Source: an uncultured Oscillospiraceae bacterium (GTDB lineage Bacteria; Bacillota; Clostridia; Oscillospirales; Acutalibacteraceae). From it: a DNA stretch of 37,979 nt. Location: NCBI GenBank assembly GCA_900546265.1, contig URCA01000036.1, positions 1 to 37,979 of the forward strand, in the 5' to 3' direction. Of the stretch, positions 8,560 through 17,230 are shown piece by piece (position 1 is the first letter of the stretch; each line of letters starts with the position of its first letter). The notes beneath the pieces are model-generated. The model ran no database searches. It saw only the letters and a program-made list of their open reading frames with translations, and had not been told where the DNA came from. The translations under genes and the position numbers were made by a program.

Positions 8560-9451
8560 ATCCCTGTCGTCTTAAAAAGCTTTCCGTTTCCTCCCGCGTG
8601 GGGATGGAAGCGGCGGCCCCTTTGCGGGAAACGGCCAACGCGGCGGCACCGCTGGCCAGCCGGAGAATGTCTTGGGCGGGCAGGCCTTTGGTCAGCCCGG
8701 CGAGAAAATACCCCGTGAAGGTATCCCCCGCCGCCGTGGTGTCCACCACCGGCACCTGGAAGATGGGGTGAGCGAAGACGGTCTCCCCGTCCCAATAGCG
8801 CACCCCGTTTTCGCCCAGAGTCAGGACAATTTGCGCCCGGGGATACCGGGCCCGCAGCCCGTCCAGCACTTCCTGGGGCCCCTGTGCGCCGGACAAAGCC
8901 GCCCCCTCGATTTCGTTGAGCAGGAAGCAGTCCACCAAATCCAGCGGCAGCCCGGCCAGCTCCGGGGTGATGGGGGAGGGGTTGAGAGCGATACGCACAC
9001 CTCGTTCCGCCGCCCCCCGCAGGAGGCTCTCCAAGCCGTTGGTCTCGTTCTGCATCAGCAGCCAGTCGCCGGCCGCGCGGCCCGCCAAGGCCGCCGCGAT
9101 ATCTTCCCGGGTCAGGGCGTGGTTGGTGCCCGGATACAGCAGGATGGCGTTCTGCCCGGCGGCATCCACCTGGATGACGGCGTGGCCGGACACCGCGTCC
9201 GTCACCCGGACGTCCGATATGTCGACCCCCTCTGCCTCCAGCTGCTGAAGCAGAAACAGCCCGTCCCTGCCGACGCAACCGGCGTGGGCCGTGCGCGCGC
9301 CGGCCCGGGCCAGAGCCACCGACTGATTGAGCCCTTTGCCCCCGCAGCCCTTGTTCAATTCCAAAGAGGCGATGGTCTCGCCGGGCTGCACAAAATGCGC
9401 CACCTGATATACATAGTCAATGTTCAGTGAGCCCACGTTCAGAATTTTCAT
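8558..9451 (-). CDS. PfkB-family carbohydrate kinase, ribokinase-like
   Basis: A 297-residue ATP-dependent sugar kinase. The start (MKILNVGSLNIDYVY) is chosen at 9451 because AAAGGA lies just upstream; a longer in-frame extension lacks family similarity. The N-terminal substrate motif is CGGKGLNQSVALARAGA (GGKG at 37-40). The C-terminal anion-hole and catalytic motif is DTTAAGDTF, with Asp243 as the predicted base. Both match ribokinase-type PfkB proteins. It lies 40 bases downstream of the ADP-ribosylglycohydrolase gene in the same orientation, which suggests that it phosphorylates ribose or a related sugar released by that enzyme. The stop codon overlaps the right terminal repeat of the element at 8411-8559. 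Exact substrate is unknown. Confidence 0.9.
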   Translation of the reverse strand: MKILNVGSLNIDYVYQVAHFVQPGETIASLELNKGCGGKGLNQSVALARAGARTAHAGCVGRDGLFLLQQLEAEGVDISDVRVTDAVSGHAVIQVDAAGQNAILLYPGTNHALTREDIAAALAGRAAGDWLLMQNETNGLESLLRGAAERGVRIALNPSPITPELAGLPLDLVDCFLLNEIEGAALSGAQGPQEVLDGLRARYPRAQIVLTLGENGVRYWDGETVFAHPIFQVPVVDTTAAGDTFTGYFLAGLTKGLPAQDILRLASGAAALAVSRKGAAASIPTREETESFLRRQG

Positions 9452-9491
9452 AGCGGTCCTTTCCGGGCGTCCGCCCTTGGCATCATGGGTT

Positions 9492-10781
9492 TCAAAAACG
9501 GCTCTCCGCCAGCCGGACAAACCGGGCGACCACGTCCTGGATGGAGAAAACCCGCGCCCCCCTCATGTAGGTGCGCACCTGATCGTGGAACCCGGCCGTC
9601 CAGCGGGGATCGATGCCCGCCCGGCCTACCACCGCCCCCAGCAGGCTCCCCGCCGTGGCGGCGGTGCAGTCGTTGTCCAGCCCCATGGCTACCGTATTGC
9701 CGATGGTGGCGGTGAAGTCTCCCCGGCCAAGGTACAGGCCGAAGATGGTCAGGCAGGCGTTGTTGTTGGTATGGACCGGATGCATCCCCGCGAACCGCTC
9801 GTCGATCAGCCGCCGTGCCTGGCGGTAATCGGTTATCTTCCAGCCTGTCTCCAGCGCCCATTCCACATCTCGGTGCAGGGCGCAGTCCCGGGGAATTTCC
9901 CGCAGCCCCGCCCGGACGGCCTCCAGCGGGTCGTCCGTCACAAAAGCCGCGGCAATCGCCGCCGCAAAGAACATCTCCCCATAAATGCCGTTGCGCCGAT
10001 GGCTGAGATACGCATCCCGATAGGCAATCGCCGCCGCCAGCCGGGGATCGCCCGCCGCCGCGTAGGCGAACCCGTCGGCCCGGATATCCGCGCCGATCCA
10101 TTGGCAGAAGGGATTGTCCCGGTCCGCCGCCTCCGCCGCCGGAATGCCCGCCTTCAGGTTGCGCAGCGCCACATCCTCCGCCGTGCAGGCGCAGGGAAGC
10201 CGTTCGATCCACATCCGCCCCACATCCGCCGTGGTGAAATCGAAGCCGTGGGCCTCCAAAATCAGCAGACCCAGCAGGGTATAGGTGATGTCGTCATCCA
10301 CCGGCACCCCGTCTATGCCGTCCCGGGTGTATTGCTGTCTCGCGTCTACCCCGTACTGCACATCCCAGGGACGATCCACCTGCCGCCAGTACTCCTCCGG
10401 CGGGAAAGCCATGCCGCTGGCCGCGGCCAGCGCCTCCATGCGTTCCACCGGCCAATTTTCCACCGGCACCCCCAGCGTGCAGCCGGCGAACCGGCCCAGC
10501 ACCGCCCCGGCCATCCGATCCTCGAGCCGTTCCGGCCGCTTCGGCGCGTTGCCCCCATCGCACAGGGCGAGAATGGCGGCGTACGCATCCGGCTCCTGTT
10601 CCCGCAGAAGCGGGGCGGGATCCAGTCCGCGAATAGCTGCCTCCGCCTGCCGCAGCGCCTCCTCCAGCCTGTCCGCCGCTGCCTCCGCCTCTCTGCTTCT
10701 GCCGGACTCCGCCGCCAGCGCGGCGAAATCCGCCGTCCGGTTCAGCCTCTCCCGCAGAGGGCCAAAATCCACATAATGCAC
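9492..10781 (-). CDS. ADP-ribosylglycohydrolase (DraG/ARH) family protein
   Basis: A 429-residue protein. Residues 1-80 are Ala/Glu-rich and helical. The glycohydrolase fold runs from about 85 to the end, beginning DRMAGAVLGRFAGCTLGVPVE. Metal-site motifs are VDDDITYTLL (Asp162-164) and GLDNDCTAATAGSLLGA (Asp369, Asp371), the two clusters that coordinate the dinuclear metal centre in this family. The predicted start is GTG at 10781, with AAAGGAGG 8 bases upstream. Family members remove ADP-ribose from proteins or hydrolyse other N- or O-glycosidic ribosyl bonds. Pairing with a ribokinase-like gene and a divergent AraC regulator suggests catabolism of a ribosylated compound rather than nitrogenase control. 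The substrate is inference. Confidence 0.9.
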   Translation of the reverse strand: MHYVDFGPLRERLNRTADFAALAAESGRSREAEAAADRLEEALRQAEAAIRGLDPAPLLREQEPDAYAAILALCDGGNAPKRPERLEDRMAGAVLGRFAGCTLGVPVENWPVERMEALAAASGMAFPPEEYWRQVDRPWDVQYGVDARQQYTRDGIDGVPVDDDITYTLLGLLILEAHGFDFTTADVGRMWIERLPCACTAEDVALRNLKAGIPAAEAADRDNPFCQWIGADIRADGFAYAAAGDPRLAAAIAYRDAYLSHRRNGIYGEMFFAAAIAAAFVTDDPLEAVRAGLREIPRDCALHRDVEWALETGWKITDYRQARRLIDERFAGMHPVHTNNNACLTIFGLYLGRGDFTATIGNTVAMGLDNDCTAATAGSLLGAVVGRAGIDPRWTAGFHDQVRTYMRGARVFSIQDVVARFVRLAESRF

Positions 10782-10794
10782 ACCTGTTTCCTCC

Positions 10795-10822
10795 TTTACA
10801 AATCCGAATGATACGGTATACT
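10795..10822 (+). promoter_or_regulatory. Predicted promoter of the AraC-type regulator
   Basis: TTTACA (10795-10800) and TATACT (10817-10822) are 16 bases apart. The intergenic region to the divergent glycohydrolase gene is short, so the regulator probably binds here and controls both directions. An imperfect dyad GTAT-N9-ATAC spans 10816-10832. Confidence 0.65.
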
Positions 10823-10874
10823 GTTAGCATACGCCGCTATTCCGATGATTTCTTCGCAGAAACGGGGTTATCCT

Positions 10875-11747
10875 ATGCAGAATCGCGCCATTTCCGATGC
10901 GTATCGCATCGAATACGCTCCCTTTGAGGATCTGTTCCGAGACCAGCCGCGGCTTATCCACTGGGCGGTCAATCAGCCCCTGCCCGACGCCATTCAGGAT
11001 TTGCACCACCACGACGCGCTGGAGGTGGGCTATTGCCGGGAGGGCGCGGGCATTTTCATCATTGACGGGGAGGTGATTCCCTTTTCCGCTCCCTGCGCCA
11101 CCGTGATTTATCCCGGCCAGCTCCATAAGGCCTGCAGTATAGGAGAGCCAGCCAGTCGCTGGCTGTTCATCACCTTTCGCGCGCAGGGGCTGTTCGGCGG
11201 GGACACGGGCGCTCTGGCCCGCCTGCCTTGGAACGGCCCGCCGGCCCGCGCCTGCCTGTCGGCGGATCATGGGCTGGTCGATCTGGCGCGGGAGGCCGCC
11301 GCCGAGCTGGAGGGGAGAAGGGAGGAGGGGGAGGACTGCGCCCGCGGCCTGCTGGCCGCCCTGCTTCTGCGTCACGCGCGGCTTTGCCGGCAGACGGGGG
11401 AGGCAGCCTCCGTGTCCGCCCGCCGTCCCTATCTGCAGCGCCTCGCCCCGGTTATCCAGGCCATCAGCCGGGAATACCGGGACGACCTGACCGTGGAAGG
11501 TCTGGCCCGCCGCTTTTACCTGCATCCCGCCACCCTGCGGGAATGGTTCCAGAAAGCGATGGGGCTGTCTCCCCAGCAGTACCTCCACCGGGTGCGGATT
11601 TCCGCCGCCTGTTCTCTGCTGCTGGGCACCTCCAGGCCGGTGCTGGATATCGGCCTGGAGGTGGGTTACCACTCGGCTTCCAGCTTCGGTCGCCAGTTCC
11701 GCGCCGTCTGCGGCTGTACTCCCAAGGCCTATCGTCTCAAACGATAA
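10875..11747 (+). CDS. AraC-family transcriptional regulator with cupin sensor domain
   Basis: A 290-residue regulator. The N-terminal half is a cupin-like sugar-sensing domain (LHHHDALEVGYCREGAG near the start). The C-terminal ~100 residues are the double helix-turn-helix domain, with YRDDLTVEGLARRFYLHPATLREWFQKAMG and the second-helix signature LDIGLEVGYHSASSFGRQF typical of AraC/XylS proteins. I place the start at 10875 because CGGGG lies upstream; an ATG 30 bases earlier has no ribosome binding site. It is divergent from the ADP-ribosylglycohydrolase/kinase pair, and by position is their likely regulator, activated by a sugar or nucleoside. Confidence 0.92.
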   Translation: MQNRAISDAYRIEYAPFEDLFRDQPRLIHWAVNQPLPDAIQDLHHHDALEVGYCREGAGIFIIDGEVIPFSAPCATVIYPGQLHKACSIGEPASRWLFITFRAQGLFGGDTGALARLPWNGPPARACLSADHGLVDLAREAAAELEGRREEGEDCARGLLAALLLRHARLCRQTGEAASVSARRPYLQRLAPVIQAISREYRDDLTVEGLARRFYLHPATLREWFQKAMGLSPQQYLHRVRISAACSLLLGTSRPVLDIGLEVGYHSASSFGRQFRAVCGCTPKAYRLKR

Positions 11748-11764
11748 ACGACGGAAAACCATAC

Positions 11765-11802
11765 AAAGAAGCCGGCGTCCCTTTTGGGGCGCCGGCTTCT
11801 TT
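11765..11802. terminator. Bidirectional terminator between the AraC gene and the DUF4340 gene
   Basis: AAAGAAGCCGGCG (11765-11777) pairs with CGCCGGCTTCTTT (11790-11802). Both ends carry A/T arms, and it lies between two convergent stop codons. Confidence 0.8.
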
Positions 11803-11805
11803 GGC

Positions 11806-13380
11806 TTAATACGCTTCGAAATCCTTGCCGTTCAGATAGTCGGTCAAACGCTGCTTGAGCGTGTTGACAGCGCTGGCCTTGACGGTATAGGTTTCTCCGG
11901 TGCTTTGTACCACCGTGTACAGGCTCGCCGAGGTCTGGTACATATTGACCACCGTGGAGGGGGCGTCCTCTCCGTTAAGGGTCATCTTGAAGATCACGCT
12001 CGGCGTGCCGGTGGGCTTTTCAGATGCCGAGCCATTGCGGGCCACGCCCATCAGAATCTGGTACAGGCTCCGGAAGGTGGGAGTGGAATAGGTCTTGTCG
12101 CCCACCTTCACCACCAGCTGATCGTCCGATTCTTCTTTGTCGGGGTAATGGCTCAGCTCGAACAGGGTCTCCTTGCCGTCCACCGTGAGGGAAATGCTCT
12201 TGACATTGACGATGTTCTCCATGAACAGCATGGTATCCGCCACGTCGTCGTATTGGAGGGATACCCAAGAGGAGATGGAGGAGGAGGACACCAGGTAAAT
12301 CACCGGGATATCGTCCGCCATCACATAATAATTGCCGTCCTCGTCCTTGTTCCCCACCGTGATGGTATGGGCGGCCACGTTATAATAGTAGGTGATTTGC
12401 GGCGTTTCGCTCGAGCCGCTCGAGGTGCCGGAGGAAGCGGTGGAGCTGGCGTTGGGATCGTCCTTGGTGGAAGAGATCGCCGTGTTCAGCTTGGCCACCG
12501 TGTAGGGCTTGTCAAAGCCGTACTTGGTCAGATCCTCCTTGGTGGGATACGCCTTGAAAGCGCTGCTGGCCGTCAGGCTGGTGAAAGTGGACAGCGTCTG
12601 GGCCAGGTTGGAATTGACGCCCCGCAGATATGGCTTGGTCAGCATGTAGGAATACAGCGACATTTTTGTGTCGGAGGAGGTGACTTGCCGGAACGCGAAG
12701 GTCTGCTTGCGGGCCGTGCCGCTCAGCTCCATATCCCGCAGCACCGCCTGGCCGTTTTCGTCGTCGTCGTTTTTAGTGGGCGCGGTCATCAGGGTGGTTC
12801 CGATATAGGCGGTGGATGCCTGGGAGACCTCGTCGCCCAGACTGGTTTCCACGATGTATACCTCGCCGCTGTCCTTGACGCGATAATAATATCCGTCCTC
12901 CAGTGGTGTCTTGGCGCCGATTTCAAAGGCGTAGGTGGAATCGTCATGGTAGGTCACATTCACCGTCGCCAGCGGCTTGTCAAAGCCAAAATCCGCCGGA
13001 TTTTCCACCGCGCCCAGCTTTTTGCTGGCCGAGATGGTGGTGACCGCGCTGATTAGATAGTCGATGTTGCTCGTGCCGATGGGCAGATCCTTATAGGCCT
13101 CCACCACCATGTCGCCGTCGCTGTTTTTCACCAGGGTGAATTCCTCCCCCTGCAGCTTGACGGTCATGGTCTTGACCGGATCGTCCACCGTCTTGTCGTC
13201 CGCCCCCTTGGATTTATCCAGCAGCGAAATGGAGGGGTCGCTGGATACCTCGGAGGAGGACGCGCTTTCCTTGGGCGGGATGAGCAACAGAGCCGTCAGG
13301 ATCCCGCCCAGAGCCACCACGGCCACGCACGCCAGAATCAGCGTGCGGGTCCGTTTGCTCATGGACTTGCCCTTACTCAT
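11806..13380 (-). CDS. DUF4340 domain protein of a Gld-type ABC system
   Basis: A 524-residue membrane-anchored extracytoplasmic protein. After MSKGKSMSKRTRT there is one N-terminal hydrophobic helix (LILACVAVVALGGILTALLL), then a Ser/Asp-rich linker and DUF4340-like repeats, with beta-rich segments such as NPADFGFDKPLATVNVTY and KEDLTKYGFDKPYTVAKL, which look like internal repeats of one module. It is the last gene of a four-gene operon; its ATG overlaps the stop of the GldG-like gene (ATGA), and AAAAGGAGG lies upstream. DUF4340 proteins commonly accompany GldG-like proteins, and their function is not established. A short Ser/Thr/Gly-rich insertion (around residues 312-330) looks disordered. 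Confidence 0.85.
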   Translation of the reverse strand: MSKGKSMSKRTRTLILACVAVVALGGILTALLLIPPKESASSSEVSSDPSISLLDKSKGADDKTVDDPVKTMTVKLQGEEFTLVKNSDGDMVVEAYKDLPIGTSNIDYLISAVTTISASKKLGAVENPADFGFDKPLATVNVTYHDDSTYAFEIGAKTPLEDGYYYRVKDSGEVYIVETSLGDEVSQASTAYIGTTLMTAPTKNDDDENGQAVLRDMELSGTARKQTFAFRQVTSSDTKMSLYSYMLTKPYLRGVNSNLAQTLSTFTSLTASSAFKAYPTKEDLTKYGFDKPYTVAKLNTAISSTKDDPNASSTASSGTSSGSSETPQITYYYNVAAHTITVGNKDEDGNYYVMADDIPVIYLVSSSSISSWVSLQYDDVADTMLFMENIVNVKSISLTVDGKETLFELSHYPDKEESDDQLVVKVGDKTYSTPTFRSLYQILMGVARNGSASEKPTGTPSVIFKMTLNGEDAPSTVVNMYQTSASLYTVVQSTGETYTVKASAVNTLKQRLTDYLNGKDFEAY

Positions 13381-15170
13381 AGATGCCTCCTTTTAAGGAA
13401 GACCACCAGGCAGATAATCAGGATAATCACCGGAATGCCCACGGTGAAGACACCCAGACCCACAATCAGGGTGGTGGAATCGGAGAAGGTGATGGTATCC
13501 CGCTCCAGGGACTTGGTGGATACGTTGATGTCGTCCACCACGCCGGTCATGGCGCCCAGCGCGCTCATCAGCACGTTTTCATTCTTGACGTTGGCCTGAC
13601 TGGCCGCCAGAATCATTTGGGTGGAGCCGCTGAGGATCACGTTGGTCTTCACCTGCTCGTTGTCCACATAGGTCCATTTGACGGACGCCGCCATGCCGTT
13701 GACGGGATAGGCGTCCGCCGCGAAAGACTTGTCGTCTTCGCTGCTGGCATTTTCGTCCGTGGCGTCCTTGATTTTCATCAGTTTGGCGCTTTCCGGGAAG
13801 GTGATGATGGGCACGTTGTACAGGGAGTTTTCAGAGTTGTTCTCCTTATGGGTGACAATCTGACGGGTCAGGGGGGTCAGCACATTGGCCGAGCCGGACA
13901 AATCCTTGGTGAAATCGGTGTCCGCCGTGTCCGCGTAAGGATAAAAGCCGCTGTAGCGATAGGTGCGGGTCAGGCTGGTCTCCATGACAAGATTGTCGGT
14001 GACCTCCAGGCCGTACTCCACATTGAGGAACTCGTACAGATTCTTGCACTCCGCCTGGAAGTCGGCAAACACCATCAGGTTACGGTCGAGTTTGCCGTCG
14101 TTGTCCAGCCATTTCTGCAGCCGCTCGATTTCCTCGGCGGTGAAGTCCTTGGTGGGCCCCACGATAAGGCCGGCCACTGTGTTCGCGTCAATCTCCTCCG
14201 AGGAGGCCAGATTCAGCTCTTTAAACTCATAGCCGTTGGCTTCATAAATGGATTTCAGGGCGCTGACGGTATCCTCATCCTCTTCGTGCCCCACGAAAGC
14301 AGTGACCACCTGCACCGTGTCCCGCATCACGTTCTTGATACGGGAGGCCAGGGTCACCTCCACCTTGGAGGACACGGTCTGCGCCTGGGTATAGCCGTCG
14401 CCGCTGATTTCGTACATGTCGTTGAAGGACGCCTTCTGATAGCGATCCCCGCACAGCAGGAGGATATCGCCGGAGGTAACCTCGTACTTATTGTACTGGG
14501 TAGCCAGCTGCGGGTTCAGGTTGAGATCCTCGTATTTGACCGTCACCTTGCCGCCGGAATAGGACGTATACTGCTGGAGCGCCTTGTAGATTTCCTTGTA
14601 CAGCGCCTCCACCTGGTAATAATCGGAGCCCATGTTGGGGTTCTTGTACAGGTCCTCCGATCCGAAGACGATAACCTGCACGTCCTTGTTGATGCTTTTG
14701 GCAATTTCCACGCTGTTGTCCGACAGGGAGAACAGCTTGTTCTGCGTCAAATCGATATTGATGGGGAACCGGTCGGCCAGCAGGCTGACCACCACGTTGA
14801 GCACCACCACCAGCACCGCCACCACGGCGGTGATTGCCGTCGCCATGCTGCCATAGCGGAAGCGACGGCTGTCCATTTTGGATTTTTTCGGCTTTTTGCC
14901 TTTGGCCTTGCCGTCCTGCTCGGGCGCTTCCTCTTCGGCGGCGTCCTCGTCCAGAAAAGCCTCCAGGGAATCCTCTTCTGGCTGCGCGGAATCCTCCGCG
15001 TCCTCTCCCGGGCCGGCTTCCTCGGCGGCTTCGCCCTGGCCGGCCGTCTCGCCGTCGGCCGCGGCCTCCTCGTCGGTGGGCAGCAGGCCCTTTTTGTTCA
15101 GTGCCTCCAGCAGTTCGTCTTCCAGCTCGCCGTTGCCGGACGTATTCTCAAATCCGTTATCCTTTATCAT
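13377..15170 (-). CDS. GldG-family ABC-type auxiliary protein
   Basis: A 597-residue protein similar to the substrate-binding-like auxiliary component of gliding-motility-type ABC transporters. Residues 1-100 are an unusual, strongly acidic Glu/Asp/Ala-rich cytoplasmic tail ending in a Lys-rich patch. One transmembrane helix follows at about 110-133 (AITAVVAVLVVVLNVVVSLL), then the extracytoplasmic domain with the family start NKLFSLSDNSVEIAKSI. A second helix lies near the C-terminus (LIVGLGVFTVGIPVIILIIC), ending in KRRHL. The ATG follows GGAGGAAT. It lies between the permease gene (16 bases) and DUF4340 (4-base overlap). The substrate is unknown; gliding itself is not expected in this organism. 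Confidence 0.85.
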   Translation of the reverse strand: MIKDNGFENTSGNGELEDELLEALNKKGLLPTDEEAAADGETAGQGEAAEEAGPGEDAEDSAQPEEDSLEAFLDEDAAEEEAPEQDGKAKGKKPKKSKMDSRRFRYGSMATAITAVVAVLVVVLNVVVSLLADRFPINIDLTQNKLFSLSDNSVEIAKSINKDVQVIVFGSEDLYKNPNMGSDYYQVEALYKEIYKALQQYTSYSGGKVTVKYEDLNLNPQLATQYNKYEVTSGDILLLCGDRYQKASFNDMYEISGDGYTQAQTVSSKVEVTLASRIKNVMRDTVQVVTAFVGHEEDEDTVSALKSIYEANGYEFKELNLASSEEIDANTVAGLIVGPTKDFTAEEIERLQKWLDNDGKLDRNLMVFADFQAECKNLYEFLNVEYGLEVTDNLVMETSLTRTYRYSGFYPYADTADTDFTKDLSGSANVLTPLTRQIVTHKENNSENSLYNVPIITFPESAKLMKIKDATDENASSEDDKSFAADAYPVNGMAASVKWTYVDNEQVKTNVILSGSTQMILAASQANVKNENVLMSALGAMTGVVDDINVSTKSLERDTITFSDSTTLIVGLGVFTVGIPVIILIICLVVFLKRRHL

Positions 15171-15186
15171 GTCGGTATTCCTCCCC

Positions 15187-15897
15187 TCAGCTCCATCTCT
15201 TGCGATCCAGAACCCGAACGGTCAGGAACACAAACAGCGCTTGTAAACTCAAGAAAAAGACCACATTGTCGTAGTTGATGACCCCCGAGGTGAAATCGCT
15301 GTACCGGCTGGACACCGAGATGAAATTTACCACCGAGGTAATCCATTTGACGGAGGAGAACACCGACCCCAGGCTGTCCACCATGATCATGGCGAAGGAG
15401 ACCACAAAGGTGCCCAGCGCCGCGATGAACTGGCTTTCCGTCAGGCTGGAGATGAACAGGCCGATGGCGATGACCATGCCGCCCAGCAGCAGCAGCCCCA
15501 CGTAGTTGCCCACGATCACCAGCCAGTCGGGGGTCACCTGAAAGGCGATGATGACGGCGAACACCAGGGTGATGGAAATGCCGATGGCGAACAGCAGCAG
15601 CGCCGCCAGAAATTTGCCCAGCGCGATGCCCGTCAGGCTCACCGGCGCGGTGAGCAGGGCTTGGTCGGTGCGCTGCCGCTTGTCGTCGCTGAGCAGGCGC
15701 ATGGTCAGCACCGGCAGCACCAACAGCAGCACGATGGTGAACAGGCCGCCGAACACACCGCTTAAATCCGCGCTGCCCGCGTACATGTTGGTTGCGAAGA
15801 AATAGAAGCCCGAAAACCCGAACAGCACCGCCAGCACAAAGTAGCCGATGGGGGAGGTGAAGAAGGTTTTGAACTCCCGCTTGAAAATGGCACTCAT
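15187..15897 (-). CDS. ABC-2 type permease (GldF/NosY-like)
   Basis: A 236-residue integral membrane protein with about six hydrophobic helices, starting MSAIFKREFKTFFTSPIGYF, the typical opening of GldF/NosY-like ABC-2 permeases. The conserved LLSDDKRQRTDQALLTAPVS segment follows the second helix. The start is fixed by an ATGA overlap with the ATPase gene stop, which implies translational coupling; a much longer in-frame open stretch upstream lies inside the ATPase gene and is not coding. It should form the membrane channel with the ATPase encoded just upstream. Confidence 0.92.
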   Translation of the reverse strand: MSAIFKREFKTFFTSPIGYFVLAVLFGFSGFYFFATNMYAGSADLSGVFGGLFTIVLLLVLPVLTMRLLSDDKRQRTDQALLTAPVSLTGIALGKFLAALLLFAIGISITLVFAVIIAFQVTPDWLVIVGNYVGLLLLGGMVIAIGLFISSLTESQFIAALGTFVVSFAMIMVDSLGSVFSSVKWITSVVNFISVSSRYSDFTSGVINYDNVVFFLSLQALFVFLTVRVLDRKRWS

Positions 15898-16859
15898 TTC
15901 TTTTTCCCTCCTCGAATGCCCTGAGGCACCCGCTCCCGGGTCAGGGCGATAAAGATATCCTCCAGCGTCATTTCCATGCTCTTCAGGCCCATGAGCGGCC
16001 ATTTGCGGCTCGCCAGCCGGTCGAACAGGTCGCGGCGGATGTCCGCGCCCTCGCGCACCTCGACGGCGAATTCGCAGACGCCCGGCTCCCGCTCGCCCAT
16101 GGAGGCGACATTGTCCACCCCGTCGATGCGGGATATCAGCGCGGAAACGTCCGCTTCCGGCCCAGCCACCCGCATCAGGAGACGCCGATCGCTGGAATAC
16201 TGCTTGGACAGGTTTTCCGCCGTGTCGTTGGCGACGATGGTGCCTTTGTTGATGACCACGATCCGATCGCATACCGCCTCGATTTCGGGCAGAATATGGG
16301 AGGACAGGATCACCGTGTGGTGCTTGCCCAGGCTCTTGATGAGCGAGCGGATTTCGATGATCTGGTTGGGGTCGAGCCCCACCGTCGGCTCGTCCAGAAT
16401 CAGCACCGGCGGATTGCCGATGAGGGCCTGTGCGAAGCCGACCCGCTGCCGGTAGCCCTTGGACAGGTTCTTGATAAGCCGTCCGTACACGTCGGTGATT
16501 TTCATCAGCCGGCAGATCTCCGCGATATGTTGGGCGCGGGGCAGGGCGCATTTCTTAAGATCGTACATGAAGTCCAGATATTCGCGCACCGTCATGTCCA
16601 GATACAGCGGCGGCTGCTCCGGCAGGTAGCCGATGTTGGCCTTGGCCTCATTAGGCTCCTCCAGCACGTCGTGGCCGTTGATTTTCACAATGCCCTCCGA
16701 CGCCGACAGATAGCCGGTGAGAATGTTCATGGTAGTGGATTTTCCCGCGCCGTTCGGCCCCAGGAACCCGAGGATTTCGCCCTCTTCCACTGTGAAGCTG
16801 ATATGGTTCACGGCGCAGTGCCCGCCATATCGCTTCGTCAGGTTTTGTACCTCGATCAT
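15894..16859 (-). CDS. ABC transporter ATP-binding protein (GldA-like)
   Basis: A 321-residue ATPase. It has Walker A GPNGAGKST (about residues 35-43), the signature LSKGYRQRVGFAQALIG, Walker B VLILDEPTVGLDP and a switch His in VILSSHILPE. A C-terminal extension after about residue 220 resembles the regulatory domain of multidrug/gliding-type ATPases. The C-terminal end GGKKK runs into the permease gene by the ATGA overlap. It is the first gene of the four-gene operon. AGGAGGGA lies about 11 bases upstream of the ATG, a slightly long spacing. Confidence 0.95.
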   Translation of the reverse strand: MIEVQNLTKRYGGHCAVNHISFTVEEGEILGFLGPNGAGKSTTMNILTGYLSASEGIVKINGHDVLEEPNEAKANIGYLPEQPPLYLDMTVREYLDFMYDLKKCALPRAQHIAEICRLMKITDVYGRLIKNLSKGYRQRVGFAQALIGNPPVLILDEPTVGLDPNQIIEIRSLIKSLGKHHTVILSSHILPEIEAVCDRIVVINKGTIVANDTAENLSKQYSSDRRLLMRVAGPEADVSALISRIDGVDNVASMGEREPGVCEFAVEVREGADIRRDLFDRLASRKWPLMGLKSMEMTLEDIFIALTRERVPQGIRGGKKK

Positions 16860-17067
16860 GGTTTTGCCATCCCTCCTGTTAGTATCCGCGCAGGCAAGCC
16901 CCGCGGAGCTCTCCTGTCCAACGCGCTGTTTTGCGGCTGTTTACCCATGTCCGCACGCTGTTTTCATTGTATCGGAACCGGCGGCGGCAGTTGTAAACAG
17001 TCTATAAAAGTTGTGTGTTTATCGTGTGATTTTTCCGTCGGCGCGCGCGGGAAGCATTAACTGCACC

Positions 17068-17096
17068 AGTATAGCATGTTTCTTCCGTCTTTTCAA
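17068..17096 (-). promoter_or_regulatory. Predicted promoter of the Gld-type ABC operon
   Basis: On the minus strand TTGAAA (17091-17096) and TATACT (17068-17073) are 17 bases apart. The start would be near 17061, leaving a leader of about 200 bases before the ATPase gene. In that leader I see no clear riboswitch, only a GC-rich first part and TTTACA/TACAAT elements too far apart (20 bases) for a good second promoter. Confidence 0.65.
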
Positions 17097-17168
17097 TGAA
17101 AATTTCAAGTCGGAACGGTCCGAAAATGGCGGAGGAGCCGAAAATGCCGGGAATGGAAACCACGCGGA

Positions 17169-17198
17169 GTGACTGGCGCCCGGAAAATGTGCTATACT
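17169..17198 (+). promoter_or_regulatory. Predicted promoter of the acyl-CoA thioesterase gene
   Basis: GTGACT (17169-17174) and TATACT (17193-17198) are 18 bases apart. The predicted start lies about 25 bases before the ATG. The -10 is strong and the -35 is a four-of-six match. Confidence 0.5.
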
Positions 17199-17230
17199 AA
17201 TGGAAATGAAAGGGAAGAAGGCGGCTGCCG

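Noticed and set aside
13383..15278. Long plus-strand open frames over the GldG-like and LamG/PHP genes (also 19726-22035)
   Set aside because: They are shadows of the real genes on the other strand and lack start signals and family motifs.
16964..16998. TTTACA and TACAAT on the minus strand as a second promoter for the ABC operon
   Set aside because: Spacing is 20 bases, too long; the site at 17068-17096 has correct spacing.
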